Of a stretch of DNA of 41,224 nt, positions 8,330 through 16,675 are shown piece after piece. Both the position numbers and the translations under genes were made by a program. Numbering within the stretch: position 1 is the stretch's first letter; each line of letters starts with the position of its first letter. Under the pieces are notes generated by a model, which was not told where the DNA came from, did not search any database, and saw only the letters and a program-made list of their open reading frames with translations. The stretch lies in contig CANRBV010000001.1 of NCBI GenBank assembly GCA_947628965.1, positions 1-41,224 on the forward strand, given 5' to 3'. The DNA is from an uncultured Bacilli bacterium (GTDB lineage Bacteria; Bacillota_I; Bacilli_A; RF39; UBA660).

Positions 8330-9430
8330 ATGAAAAAGTTTATAGAAAAATACAATTTACTCTTTTTTATACCTCTCGTTATTATGATTTTTGCGAGTCT
8401 TTTTTGTATGTATCAATCTAGATTTATTAAGGAGATTTATATAGGACATTTTTATAAGCAAATTTTATGGTTTCTTATCGGTTTTGGTTTACTTTTTATT
8501 TTAAAGAGCATAAAAATTCAATTTTTATTTCGATATAGTTTCTATTTCTATCTTTTGGGAAATTTACTTTTATTTCTTGTTTTATTTTTAGGGAGCGATA
8601 TTAATGGTGCCAAAGCATGGTTTGATTTAAAATTTTTTCATTTACAACCAAGTGAATTTATGAAAATTGCACTTCTACTTTATCTTTCTAAAATTTTAAG
8701 AGAATTTAATGCTGAAAAAAATAAAAAAGAATGGAAATTTGTTTTTAAATGCATTTTTGTTACAGCAATTCCAAGTCTTTTAGTCTTTTTAGAACCCGAT
8801 ACGGGAGCTATTATATTTTACTGTTTGCTTTTACTTTCTATTTTACTTTTATCTAAAATTAAAAAATGGTGGTTTATTCTAGCTTTCATTGGTTTCCTTA
8901 TTTTAGGAAGTAGTTTCTTTTACCTTTATTTTTTTAAACAAGATCTTTTTATTTCTTTTTTTGGCACTGGTTTTTTTTATCGTATGGATCGTTTGATCCA
9001 TTTTCAAGATAGAAGTAGTTTGCAATTAGAAAATGCCTTAACGACGATTGGAAATGCGGGTTTTTTAGGGCACGGCATTCAAAAAGAACTTCTTTATGTT
9101 CCTGAATTTCCTACTGATTTTGTTTTTACCCTCTTTCTATCCATTTTTGGTTTTAGTGGTGGTATTTTTTTACTAGGATCTTATCTTATTATGAATTATT
9201 ATTTTCTTCGTAAATGCTTTTCTCTAAATACTATAGAATATAAGGCTTTGATTCATGGTTTTTTATATCTCTTTTTATTTCAACAAATTCAAAATATATT
9301 TATGAACTTAGGTTTATTGCCTATTATGGGAATACCACTTCCTTTTGTATCTTATGGAGGTTCTAATATGATCGTTTATTTTCTTTTTGTAGGATTAATC
9401 TTTAATGTTTCTAAAAGAACAAAAAAATAA
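8330..9430 (+). CDS. FtsW/RodA/SpoVE-family (SEDS) glycosyltransferase
   Basis: A polytopic membrane protein of 366 residues with about ten hydrophobic segments and SEDS signatures: LQPSEFMKIALLLYLS, EPDTGAII, and LLPIMGIPLPFVSYGGS near the C-terminus. SEDS proteins polymerise lipid II glycan strands with a partner class B PBP. Whether this is the elongation, division or spore-cortex (SpoVE) member cannot be decided here. The ATG at 8330 has no visible Shine-Dalgarno; CATACT, a possible -10, ends seven bases upstream, so the message may be nearly leaderless. A TTG start at 8312 in the same frame is the alternative. Confidence 0.88.
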   Translation: MKKFIEKYNLLFFIPLVIMIFASLFCMYQSRFIKEIYIGHFYKQILWFLIGFGLLFILKSIKIQFLFRYSFYFYLLGNLLLFLVLFLGSDINGAKAWFDLKFFHLQPSEFMKIALLLYLSKILREFNAEKNKKEWKFVFKCIFVTAIPSLLVFLEPDTGAIIFYCLLLLSILLLSKIKKWWFILAFIGFLILGSSFFYLYFFKQDLFISFFGTGFFYRMDRLIHFQDRSSLQLENALTTIGNAGFLGHGIQKELLYVPEFPTDFVFTLFLSIFGFSGGIFLLGSYLIMNYYFLRKCFSLNTIEYKALIHGFLYLFLFQQIQNIFMNLGLLPIMGIPLPFVSYGGSNMIVYFLFVGLIFNVSKRTKK

Positions 9431-9946
9431 TTATTTTATAAAACCATTCTGTACCGTTTTCGTATCATTAATGACAATAAAAGCATTTTCATCAAATCGT
9501 TTAATCAAGGCAATTAATTTTTTTACATTTTTTGTATTAACTTGAAAATAAAGCATATCACGTTTATTTCCTTCATAATCATCTTTTAAATCAATTACTG
9601 AAAACTTATATCCATGCTTATGAACTGTATTTAATAATCCTTTAAAATCTTTTTCAACTACTACCTGTACCCCAACAATTCCTTTAATAAAATGCGTAGC
9701 AAAGTAAGTTCCTATAAAAGTACCTGTTGCAAATCCTAAAGAATACGAAATAGGTATAAAAATACTTTTTACAGGAGTAATTAAGGCTTCTCTAGCTACT
9801 AAAAACCAAATAAAAACTTCTAAAAATGCCAAAACAGCAATTACCAAAGGTTTTCCTTTGTGCATTAACATTCCTCTTGTTGTACCAATTGAAACATCCA
9901 AAATACGGGCAAAAAATATTTTAATACATAAAAAAAATAGTTCCAT
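9431..9946 (-). CDS. UPF0316 / DUF2179 family membrane protein
   Basis: A 171-residue protein with three membrane segments (about 1-15, 30-50, 62-85) and a C-terminal soluble DUF2179-type domain. Family marks include ARILDVSIGTTRGM near the N-terminus, LGFATGTFIGT, and a VVEKDFKGLLNTVHKHGY... domain. The biochemical role of the family is unknown. AAGGTG precedes the ATG. It converges on the SEDS gene, the stops being adjacent. Confidence 0.85.
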   Translation of the reverse strand: MELFFLCIKIFFARILDVSIGTTRGMLMHKGKPLVIAVLAFLEVFIWFLVAREALITPVKSIFIPISYSLGFATGTFIGTYFATHFIKGIVGVQVVVEKDFKGLLNTVHKHGYKFSVIDLKDDYEGNKRDMLYFQVNTKNVKKLIALIKRFDENAFIVINDTKTVQNGFIK

Positions 9947-9979
9947 TCTATCACCTTAGAACTATTATTTCCTAAAATT

Positions 9980-10252
9980 TTAAAAATAAACAAAAACACC
10001 TATTAGGAAAACAAGTAAAAGAATTCCCAATATAAGAAAAAGTCCCCAATATTTTTTCTTCTCCTCTTCCCTCTTTTTATAAATAAATTGTTTATGTCCA
10101 TATTTTTCACTTACCATTTGAAAAGGGGTATTGTTATTTATCTTCATTTGTTCTTTTTGGACTTTTATTTGATCTAAAGTCATCATCTTTCCACAGTGAG
10201 GACAGATATATCCCGTAAGCGGTAAAGGAGCTTGACAACGTTTACAATTCAC
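9980..10252 (-). CDS. Zinc-ribbon membrane protein
   Basis: A 90-residue protein with an N-terminal zinc ribbon (Cys3, Cys6, Cys17, Cys20 in CxxC pairs), a charged linker and one C-terminal membrane segment (about 70-89), so the ribbon faces the cytoplasm. Function unknown. The start is GTG, with AGGTGA eight bases upstream. Confidence 0.7.
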   Translation of the reverse strand: MNCKRCQAPLPLTGYICPHCGKMMTLDQIKVQKEQMKINNNTPFQMVSEKYGHKQFIYKKREEEKKKYWGLFLILGILLLVFLIGVFVYF

Positions 10253-10449
10253 TTTGCATCACCTATTTTTATTTTACATTATTGATATAAAAAAAAGCAA
10301 TTTTTTTGTTTAAATATTTACAAAATAAAGATAATTTTTCTTATGAAAAAAAATAAAACAAAAAATTAGTTTATAGAAGCATTATTAAATAAAAGCGTTT
10401 TTAATCTATGTTAGAATTTTTGTCATGCTGTAAATAAAAGGTGGTTAGA

Positions 10450-11175
10450 ATGATAAATTTTATTATATATACAGATAAAAATAAATCACAACAAAATTAT
10501 AAAAAAATTATTTTAAATATTTTAAACCAAAGAAATGAAAAGTATATAATACTAACTATAACAAATTATACAAAAGAAAAAATAAACGCTTTAATAGGAA
10601 ATAATATTTATATTTTAGATATGGATATGTCTTCCACTTCTGGTTTAGATATAGCAAAAATTCTTCGTTATGAAGAAGATTGGGCAAGTTCAATTATTTT
10701 AACAACTTCTTCAAATGAATTAAAAGAAAAAGGATTTGCAAGTAAAATTCTTCCAATCGATATCATAAAAAAAGATGAAGATTTTTTTAAAAATATGAAA
10801 AAGGCACTTCAAATTGCTCTACAAATACATTCTCATTATCCATCTTTTAATTTTCTTTATAACAATGAATTCTATCAAATTCCCTATGATGATATTTTAT
10901 ATTTTGAAAAAAACTTAAATAATAATTATACTTCTATTATTACTAAAAACAATGTTTATAAAATTAAAGAAAGTATAAAAAATATTGAAAATAAATTAGC
11001 GAATACAACCATTTTTTTTAAAACTCACCAAAGTTGTATCGTCAATTTAAAACATATTAAAAAAGTAAATTTTAGTAAAAATAAGATTCATTTTAAAAAC
11101 CAAGAAATTGATTTATTAGCAAGAAATAAAAAGAAAGAATTAAAAGAAAGGTTAGGATTAGGAATTTATCCATAA
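10450..11175 (+). CDS. LytTR-family response regulator, orphan
   Basis: A 241-residue transcription regulator with an N-terminal receiver-like domain (residues 1-118) and a C-terminal LytTR DNA-binding domain (about 130-238: EFYQIPYDDILYFE, FFKTHQSCIVNLKHIKKV). The likely phospho-acceptor is Asp57 in YILDMDM. The N-terminal acidic pocket is poor: a single Asp9 where paired acids are usual, so it may be atypical. No histidine kinase is nearby. I choose the ATG at 10450 (AAGGTGG upstream) over the GTG at 10441. The 10253-10449 gap holds only A+T-rich promoter sequence. Confidence 0.82.
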   Translation: MINFIIYTDKNKSQQNYKKIILNILNQRNEKYIILTITNYTKEKINALIGNNIYILDMDMSSTSGLDIAKILRYEEDWASSIILTTSSNELKEKGFASKILPIDIIKKDEDFFKNMKKALQIALQIHSHYPSFNFLYNNEFYQIPYDDILYFEKNLNNNYTSIITKNNVYKIKESIKNIENKLANTTIFFKTHQSCIVNLKHIKKVNFSKNKIHFKNQEIDLLARNKKKELKERLGLGIYP

Positions 11176-11272
11176 TACATATTTTCACCTGATTTAAACC
11201 AAATTTCTTTTAAAGGTTTTTGGTAAGAGGACACCTATGCTATATTATTTTTGAAAGTGAGGTGTAAAGGGG

Positions 11273-11476
11273 TTGCGTAGTAGAGTTAAATGGTTTCGTG
11301 ATGAAAAAGGATATGGATTCATTTCCTATACTGATAAAGATGACATATTTGTTCACTATTCTTCCATTTTAATTAATGGTTATAAAACTTTAAAAAAAGA
11401 TGATTTAGTGGAATTTGATTTAATTGAAACACCTAAAGGATTTCAAGCCATTCATACAAAAAAAATAGAACAATAA
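11273..11476 (+). CDS. Cold-shock-domain protein
   Basis: A 67-residue single OB-fold protein with the RNP1-like KGYGFI and RNP2-like DIFVHYS motifs of CspA-type nucleic-acid chaperones. It starts at TTG 11273 (RSRVKWFRDE...), with GAGGTG about nine bases upstream. It converges on the phosphoketolase gene with a shared bidirectional terminator. Confidence 0.88.
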   Translation: MRSRVKWFRDEKGYGFISYTDKDDIFVHYSSILINGYKTLKKDDLVEFDLIETPKGFQAIHTKKIEQ

Positions 11477-11501
11477 TTTAGGATTTTATTGTTCTATTTT
11501 T
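11462..11501. terminator. Bidirectional terminator, csp / xfp
   Basis: A 15-bp inverted repeat (AAAATAGAACAATAA and its complement) spans the stop codon of the cold-shock gene and ends at the phosphoketolase stop. A-runs and T-runs flank it on both sides. Confidence 0.75.
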
Positions 11502-13860
11502 AGTTCCATTTCCAATTTGTAACTTCTTCCATATCTATACCATATTCGCGTATGTAAGCATTATGTTTTTCAAGCATTTCTATACAATATTTTTGACAAG
11601 CCTCTTTTTCTTTCGTAAATCCTTCTATATGATCAAGAGCAAGTAATACTAAATGAAAGCGATCTACTCGATTTAAAACTCGCATATCAAAAGGCGTCGT
11701 TATACTTCCCTCTTCATTGTATCCTCGAACATGTAAATTTTTGTTTTCTCTTCGGTAAGTTAATTCGTGAATTAAGTTAGGATAGCCGTGAAAAGCAAAG
11801 ATAATAGGTTTATCTTTTGTAAATATTAAATTATAATCTTTATCAGAAAGTCCATGAGGATGCAAAGAATCGGATTGTATTTTCATTAAATCAACAACAT
11901 TGACAAAACGACTTTTTAGATTTGGTAGATATTTTCTTAAAATACTGGTAGCAGCAAGACCTTCAAGAGTTGGCATATCGCCACAAGTCGCAATAACCAA
12001 ATCTGGTATCGTACCTTTATCGTTGCTAGCAAAGCCCCAAATTCCTATACCTTTAGCACAATGTTCTTCGGCTTCTTTCATGGAAAGCCATTGAGGTTTT
12101 GGATGCTTACTAGCTATAAGAACATTTACATAATCTTTTGTTTGTATAATATGATCAAAGCAAGAAATTAGAGTATTAGTATCTGGTGGTAAATAAGCTC
12201 GTACAATACTTGCCTTTTTTGTCATAATATGATTTAAAAATCCTGGGTCTTGATGGGTATAGCCATTGTGGTCTTGTTGCCAAACATGACTTGTAAGAAC
12301 AATATTTAAAGAGGGTATCGATTTACGCCATGCTACATCTTTAGCCATTTTAAGCCATTTAGCATGTTGACTTACCATAGAATCAACTACTCGTATAAAA
12401 GCTTCATAACTATTAAAAAAACCATGTCTACCAGTTAATATATAACCTTCTAGCCACCCTTCACAAGCATGTTCAGAAAGATAGGAATCCATTACTACTC
12501 CATCGTTAGCCAAAAATTCATCTGTATTTAAAATACGGGCGTTCCATTTTCGGTCAGTAACTTCAAAGATTGAATTCAAACGATTAGACAAAGCTTCATC
12601 GGGACCAAAAATTCTAAAATTACGATTTTCTTTATTAAGATCAATTAAATCTTTAATATAAATACCAAGTTCTTTCATATCTTGAGCAATGATACTTCCA
12701 GGCTTTTGAACATCCACACCATATTTTTTAAAATCAGGTCTTTTTAAAGGAATAGTAAGCAAACCTCCATTAGCATTAGGATTAGATCCCATTCTTTGAA
12801 AACTTACAGGCGCTAAATCTTTATATATTTTTTTTAGGCTTCCATTTTTATTAAAAAGCTCTTCAGGATGATAACTTTTCAACCATTCTTCTAAGCGTTT
12901 TAAACTTTCTGGATGTTCTTTTGTGACTTCAATGGGTATTTGATGAGCACGAAAGCTTCCTTCAATTTTTTTGCCATCAATTTCCTTTGGTCCAGTCCAA
13001 CCTTTTGGCGTACGTAATACAATCATTGGCCAAATTGCTCTTTCCGAATTATTTGTTTTACGGGCATGCTTTTGAATTTCTTTTATTTTTTCAATAATAG
13101 TATCAAGGACGGTTGCCATATCTTCATGTAAAACCAGTGGATCATCTCCGCTAACATAAAAAGGTTCCCACCCACAACCGCGCAAAAATGCATCTAATTC
13201 AATATCGCTAATACGAGAAAGTATGGTAGGATTAGCAATTTTATAACCATTTAAATGTAAAATTGGTAAAACAGCTCCATCCGTAATAGGATTTAAAAAT
13301 TTATTAGAATGCCAACTAGTAGCAAGAGCACCTGTTTCAGCTTCTCCATCCCCTATTACACAAGCAGCAATTAAGCTAGGATTATCAAAAACCGCTCCAA
13401 AAGCATGTAACAAGCTATAGCCAAGTTCTCCTCCTTCGTTAATAGATCCTGGAGTTTCTGGAGTTGCATGACTACCAATTCCTTTTGGGAAACTAAATTG
13501 TTTACATAATTTTTTCAAGCCTTCTATATCCTCAGTAATTTCAGGATAAAATTCACTATAACTTCCTTCTAAATAAGTATTGGATACAACTGCTTGTCCT
13601 CCATGCCCAGGACCACAAACGTAAATCATATTTAAATTGTATTTTTTTATAACACGATTTAAATGGGCATAAATAAAATTTTGGCCTGGGACAGTTCCCC
13701 AATGCCCTACAAGTTTTGATTTTATATCATCAAAAGTTAAATCTCTTTGCAAAAGAGGATTATCTTTTAAATATAATTGGGCAGCACTTAAATAATTTGC
13801 AGCTCTAAAATAACCATCTATTCTTTTTAACATATCTTTTGATAAAGTTTTATCACCCAT
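11500..13860 (-). CDS. xfp: Xylulose-5-phosphate/fructose-6-phosphate phosphoketolase
   Basis: A 786-residue thiamine-diphosphate enzyme that cleaves xylulose-5-P (and often fructose-6-P) with phosphate to give acetyl-phosphate plus glyceraldehyde-3-P (or erythrose-4-P). Full family length and motifs: GHWGTVPGQNF, CGPGHGGQA, the TPP-binding GDGEAETG followed by HSNKFLNP, and VWQQDHNGYTHQDPGF. It indicates heterofermentative or bypass sugar metabolism. A TTATACT -10 lies upstream, and the preceding M23 gene ends in its own terminator, so xfp is probably monocistronic. Confidence 0.96.
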   Translation of the reverse strand: MGDKTLSKDMLKRIDGYFRAANYLSAAQLYLKDNPLLQRDLTFDDIKSKLVGHWGTVPGQNFIYAHLNRVIKKYNLNMIYVCGPGHGGQAVVSNTYLEGSYSEFYPEITEDIEGLKKLCKQFSFPKGIGSHATPETPGSINEGGELGYSLLHAFGAVFDNPSLIAACVIGDGEAETGALATSWHSNKFLNPITDGAVLPILHLNGYKIANPTILSRISDIELDAFLRGCGWEPFYVSGDDPLVLHEDMATVLDTIIEKIKEIQKHARKTNNSERAIWPMIVLRTPKGWTGPKEIDGKKIEGSFRAHQIPIEVTKEHPESLKRLEEWLKSYHPEELFNKNGSLKKIYKDLAPVSFQRMGSNPNANGGLLTIPLKRPDFKKYGVDVQKPGSIIAQDMKELGIYIKDLIDLNKENRNFRIFGPDEALSNRLNSIFEVTDRKWNARILNTDEFLANDGVVMDSYLSEHACEGWLEGYILTGRHGFFNSYEAFIRVVDSMVSQHAKWLKMAKDVAWRKSIPSLNIVLTSHVWQQDHNGYTHQDPGFLNHIMTKKASIVRAYLPPDTNTLISCFDHIIQTKDYVNVLIASKHPKPQWLSMKEAEEHCAKGIGIWGFASNDKGTIPDLVIATCGDMPTLEGLAATSILRKYLPNLKSRFVNVVDLMKIQSDSLHPHGLSDKDYNLIFTKDKPIIFAFHGYPNLIHELTYRRENKNLHVRGYNEEGSITTPFDMRVLNRVDRFHLVLLALDHIEGFTKEKEACQKYCIEMLEKHNAYIREYGIDMEEVTNWKWN

Positions 13861-13900
13861 ATTATCAAACCCTATTCTATTTATAAGTATAACCGAAAAA

Positions 13901-13938
13901 AGAAAAAAATAGAAGACTAAACTTGTGATCAGCCTTCT
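13901..13938 (-). terminator. Terminator of the M23/ChW gene
   Basis: On the minus strand AGAAGGCT pairs with AGTCTTCT (one G-T pair) and is followed by seven Ts, separating the peptidase gene from xfp. Confidence 0.65.
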
Positions 13939-13942
13939 GTTT

Positions 13943-14749
13943 TTACTTTATTTTTATTTGTATAGCATCAATTGCTTTTCCATAGATTCCCGCATAGCCA
14001 GAATTGGTATCATCAAATTTATCTACCCAAGAAAGCCATTTTCCATCTTTTAAATGAGCGCGATATTCCAATTTGCCTTCATTGCTTTGCATTTGAACAC
14101 CATCGATAGTTTTTCCTAGATTTCCAGCATAATCCTCTCGATCTTTTACAATAGGCAACCATTTATTATTCATTTCATGTACACGATATTCTACACTTCC
14201 CTTTGACAAGTTAATAGCTAGTCCTCCTATATCATTTCCTAAATTTCCAGCATAATCTGAATCATTTATAACATTAGGGAGCCACTTTTTTTTAACATTA
14301 TCATAGGTTTGGTAAGTAACTTCAATTTTTTCAGTGTTATTAGGAAGATCTGCATCAATATAAGGGGTTGGGTTAATACGGATATCTTTATTTGTTCTAA
14401 CTTCAAAGTGAAGATGTGCTCCATAAGCTTTACCTGTTTCTCCCATCTCTCCTAAAATATCGCCTTGTTTTACTCTATCACCCTTTTTTACGTTAACATT
14501 TTTTAAATGAGCATATAATGTATACATCCCATTATTATGCTTTAATTTTACATAGTTACCATAAGTTTGTGTCCCTGTCGTATTTGTATTATGAATTTGT
14601 CCTGTTGCACAAGCAACAACTTCTCCGTCACTATGAGCCATCACTTCCGCAACTTTATTTTTTTCTTTTACTAGATCAATTCCTTTATGAGAAATTCCGT
14701 TGTATTTTTGGGTAATTTGGTTTACAGCATTATACAAAACTCTACTCAA
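13943..14749 (-). CDS. M23 peptidase with ChW repeats, lysin-like
   Basis: A 268-residue protein with an N-terminal LytM/M23 zinc endopeptidase domain (His21 and Asp25 in HxxxD, His81, and His112/His114 in HLH; residues 1-130). Three clostridial hydrophobic-W (ChW) repeats follow (about 143-268, each with WLP/WLS and YAGNLG or YAGIYG). M23 enzymes cut peptidoglycan cross-bridges and ChW repeats bind surfaces. There is no signal peptide or membrane segment. The start is TTG 14749 after a strong AAGGAGG, and no upstream extension adds one. The layout resembles a phage endolysin or a released lysin. It lies next to tRNA-Pro at the edge of an accessory region. Confidence 0.82.
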   Translation of the reverse strand: MSRVLYNAVNQITQKYNGISHKGIDLVKEKNKVAEVMAHSDGEVVACATGQIHNTNTTGTQTYGNYVKLKHNNGMYTLYAHLKNVNVKKGDRVKQGDILGEMGETGKAYGAHLHFEVRTNKDIRINPTPYIDADLPNNTEKIEVTYQTYDNVKKKWLPNVINDSDYAGNLGNDIGGLAINLSKGSVEYRVHEMNNKWLPIVKDREDYAGNLGKTIDGVQMQSNEGKLEYRAHLKDGKWLSWVDKFDDTNSGYAGIYGKAIDAIQIKIK

Positions 14750-14867
14750 ATAAATATTCCTCCTTCTAGTAATAGAATATGTTGGAACTTATTTTTGGTA
14801 TTTGCATATACACAGATAAATTTTTAAATAAAAAAACTCCGTAAAAAATACGAAGATCTAAACTAAA

Positions 14868-14944
14868 TGGTCGGGAAGACAGGATTTGAACCTGCAACCC
14901 CTTGGTCCCAAACCAAGTGCTCTACCAAGTTGAGCCACTTCCCG
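14868..14944 (-). tRNA. tRNA-Pro (UGG)
   Basis: Complete cloverleaf with encoded CCA, acceptor CGGGAAG/CTTCCCG, anticodon stem CTTGG/CCAAG and loop TTTGGGA (anticodon TGG). The 14945-15227 stretch beyond it is A+T-rich and shows no gene. Confidence 0.95.
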
Positions 14945-15227
14945 ATTACTTATAATATTATATCATCAATTCAATAAATTGCTACAAAAATTTTACTTTT
15001 GCATCAATACAAGAGTAATCTTAACACAAAAATTATCTTTTGTGAACCTTTTTTTGTTATTTTTTAAACAAAACCTATATTTTAATAAATAAAAAAGCAC
15101 TTATTCAATAGAATAAATACCTACATCCAATATATTTGTTTTTTTTAACCTCTTCTAAAAAATAATTGTGTATGTTTTTTATTATTTAAAATTTTCTAAA
15201 TAGTCTTTGTCCCTTAGTTAAAATTTT

Positions 15228-15548
15228 TTAATATACTTTTTCTAAAAATATTTTATTTTCAAATGTTCCCTTTTTAGCCCCTTTTTATGCTGCAATAGCA
15301 ACTACTTCTTCTAATGTTGAATTTTCTAATTTAGCTAAATATTTAATAACTTCTACCATATCTGCTAATTCCTCAATTCTATCCTTTCCTGTTGCATTTA
15401 TTACTTCTAGATATTCCTCATTTAGCTTTTTTTCTAGTTCAGCTTTAAATTCTTCATCAGTTAAAATTCTTGTGATTGGTTTTTCACCATTAGATTTAAT
15501 GATTTCAGGTATTTTATCTCTTACCAATTTGTTATATATTTGTTCCAT
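15228..15548 (-). pseudogene. MazG-like NTP pyrophosphohydrolase with premature stop
   Basis: The open part (15285-15548, 87 residues) has MazG / phosphoribosyl-ATP pyrophosphohydrolase-like features: YNKLVRDKIPEII at the N-terminus, EEYLEVI, and ELADMVEVIKYLA. The family hydrolyses nucleoside triphosphates to monophosphates. The TAA at 15285-15287 is followed in the same frame by 18 more codons (KGAKKGTFENKIFLEKVY, then TAA at 15228-15230) that match the usual family C-terminal tail. One nonsense change therefore appears to have removed the tail. The enzyme may be inactive or only shortened. AAGGAGA precedes the ATG. The gene diverges from the HAD gene across repeat A. Confidence 0.7.
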
Positions 15549-15643
15549 ACTTTATCTCCTTTTTTTACATAGATTGTTGTCATTATACAAATGTAATTGA
15601 CATTATCAACTTATCTATAAAAATTTTATCATAATTTTTAATA

Positions 15644-15717
15644 TTTTAAAACTCGAACTATATAAGTCCGAGTTTCCTATCTATCTGGTGCGAGTGACGT
15701 AGTAATCTACAACTTTT
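15644..15717. repeat. Repeat A, copy 1
   Basis: This 74-bp sequence recurs at 28345-28418 with about five mismatches counted by eye. It holds a hairpin (AAACTCGGACT/AGTTCGAGTTT read on the minus strand, with T-runs on both sides, so a bidirectional terminator), a GTAG-TAAT-CTAC inverted repeat, and on the minus strand a tRNA-end-like CACTCGCACCA. Weaker similarity continues for tens of bases on both sides. The gap 15549-15837 between divergent genes holds nothing else I can name. Confidence 0.75.
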
Positions 15718-15837
15718 TGTAATGTTAACGATTTTATTATATAAAAATAGTAATCATTAGTAATACTTTAGTGCAGATTTGTCTGCATGCATAGAAAAAT
15801 ATGTGTTTTTATGATAAAATTATATTAGGTGATAATA

Positions 15838-16350
15838 ATGATCAATACAAATTTTGATAACATTAAAGTAGCAATTTTTGATTTTGATAATACATTAGCT
15901 ATTCATAAAGATAAAGATTTTCTAAAACATCGTCGAGAAAGTGAAGAAAAATTTTTGAATTATTATTTAAAAGCATATTTAAATCCAAATTCTTTCTATG
16001 AAGATATTGAACCATGTACTAAATCAGATAAATTATATAAATTAATTACTGCTTTAAAAAATAAAGGAGTTACATTATATTGTTTATCTGGAATGAGATT
16101 TTCATTTCATTTAAAAGCAAAGCAAAACTTTGTTAATAAATATTATGGTGATAATATAGAGGTTATTTCAACCAAAAATCAAGAAACTAAAGTAGCTGCT
16201 GTAAAAATTATTAGTCGTATTCATAATTGCAGTATGAATGAAATATTGTTTGTTGATGATATAGAAGAAAATGTCATCAGATTAAAAGATATCGGTGTTC
16301 ATTCTTTATTAGCAGATGAAGTTGAATCACTATTAAATAGTATTGAATAA
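15838..16350 (+). CDS. HAD-family phosphatase
   Basis: A 170-residue haloacid-dehalogenase-fold hydrolase with motif I DFDNT (nucleophile Asp15, acid/base Asp17), motif II Ser in CLSGMR, a Lys after it, and motif IV FVDDIEEN. With its small helical cap it resembles phosphatases of small metabolites or nucleotides; the substrate is unknown. I choose the ATG at 15838 (TTAGGTGA upstream) over the GTG at 15829. It is the only gene between repeat A and repeat B next to tRNA-Arg. Confidence 0.78.
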   Translation: MINTNFDNIKVAIFDFDNTLAIHKDKDFLKHRRESEEKFLNYYLKAYLNPNSFYEDIEPCTKSDKLYKLITALKNKGVTLYCLSGMRFSFHLKAKQNFVNKYYGDNIEVISTKNQETKVAAVKIISRIHNCSMNEILFVDDIEENVIRLKDIGVHSLLADEVESLLNSIE

Positions 16351-16414
16351 AAGCAGAAATGTTATAGAAAAAGATTAGGAAACTTAGTTTAAATTATTTT
16401 TTGATATTTTGTCT

Positions 16415-16520
16415 TTGACAAAATAATTAACCCCCTAGGCATTTTGACAAGTACATCAAAATAGCCTAAGGGGTTATCTTTTTATATCAATATCCGAAAA
16501 AGTTCGAATAGAAACGTCAA
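16415..16520. repeat. Repeat B, copy 1 (three-hairpin trailer of tRNA-Arg)
   Basis: A 106-bp element abutting the CCA end of tRNA-Arg. It has a hairpin ending GACAAAAT, a long inverted repeat around CCCCCTAGGC...GCCTAAGGGG with T-runs (a bidirectional terminator for the HAD gene and the tRNA), and a CCGAAAAAGTTCG hairpin. Copies lie at 27311 and 29707. Confidence 0.8.
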
Positions 16521-16597
16521 TGGTGCGCCCAAAGGGAGTCGAACCCCTAACCTTTAGATCCGTAGTCTAACGCTCTATCCAATTGAGCTATGGGCGC
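16521..16597 (-). tRNA. tRNA-Arg (ACG)
   Basis: Complete cloverleaf with encoded CCA, acceptor GCGCCCA/TGGGCGC, anticodon stem TTAGA/TCTAA and loop CTACGGA (anticodon ACG, read as ICG). Confidence 0.96.
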
Positions 16598-16616
16598 ATT
16601 TTCAAAATGCAATTCC

Positions 16617-16645
16617 ATTATAGTCTAAACAAATTAAAAAAGCAA
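16617..16645 (-). promoter_or_regulatory. Promoter of tRNA-Arg
   Basis: On the minus strand TTGCTT and TATAAT are separated by 17 bases, about 20 bp before the tRNA 5' end. The IS insertion upstream left it intact. Confidence 0.6.
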
Positions 16646-16648
16646 GTA

Positions 16649-16675
16649 ATTTCTAAAGATGAACTTGCTATCTAT
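16649..16675. repeat. 27-bp direct repeat, left copy
   Basis: The sequence from 16649 to 16675 is repeated at 17910-17936, where it includes the 3' end of the 69-residue gene. The two copies exactly bracket the IS481-type element plus the 200-bp hairpin element. The repeat is much longer than a usual IS target duplication. Confidence 0.8.

Noticed and set aside
11273-11476. Cold-shock protein as a ribosomal S1-like protein
   Set aside because: The KGYGFI and DIFVHYS motifs and 67-residue length are those of CspA proteins.
16414-16523. Repeat B as a simple terminator only
   Set aside because: A terminator explains the central hairpin, but not the conservation of the full ~106 bp or its fusion to two different tRNAs.
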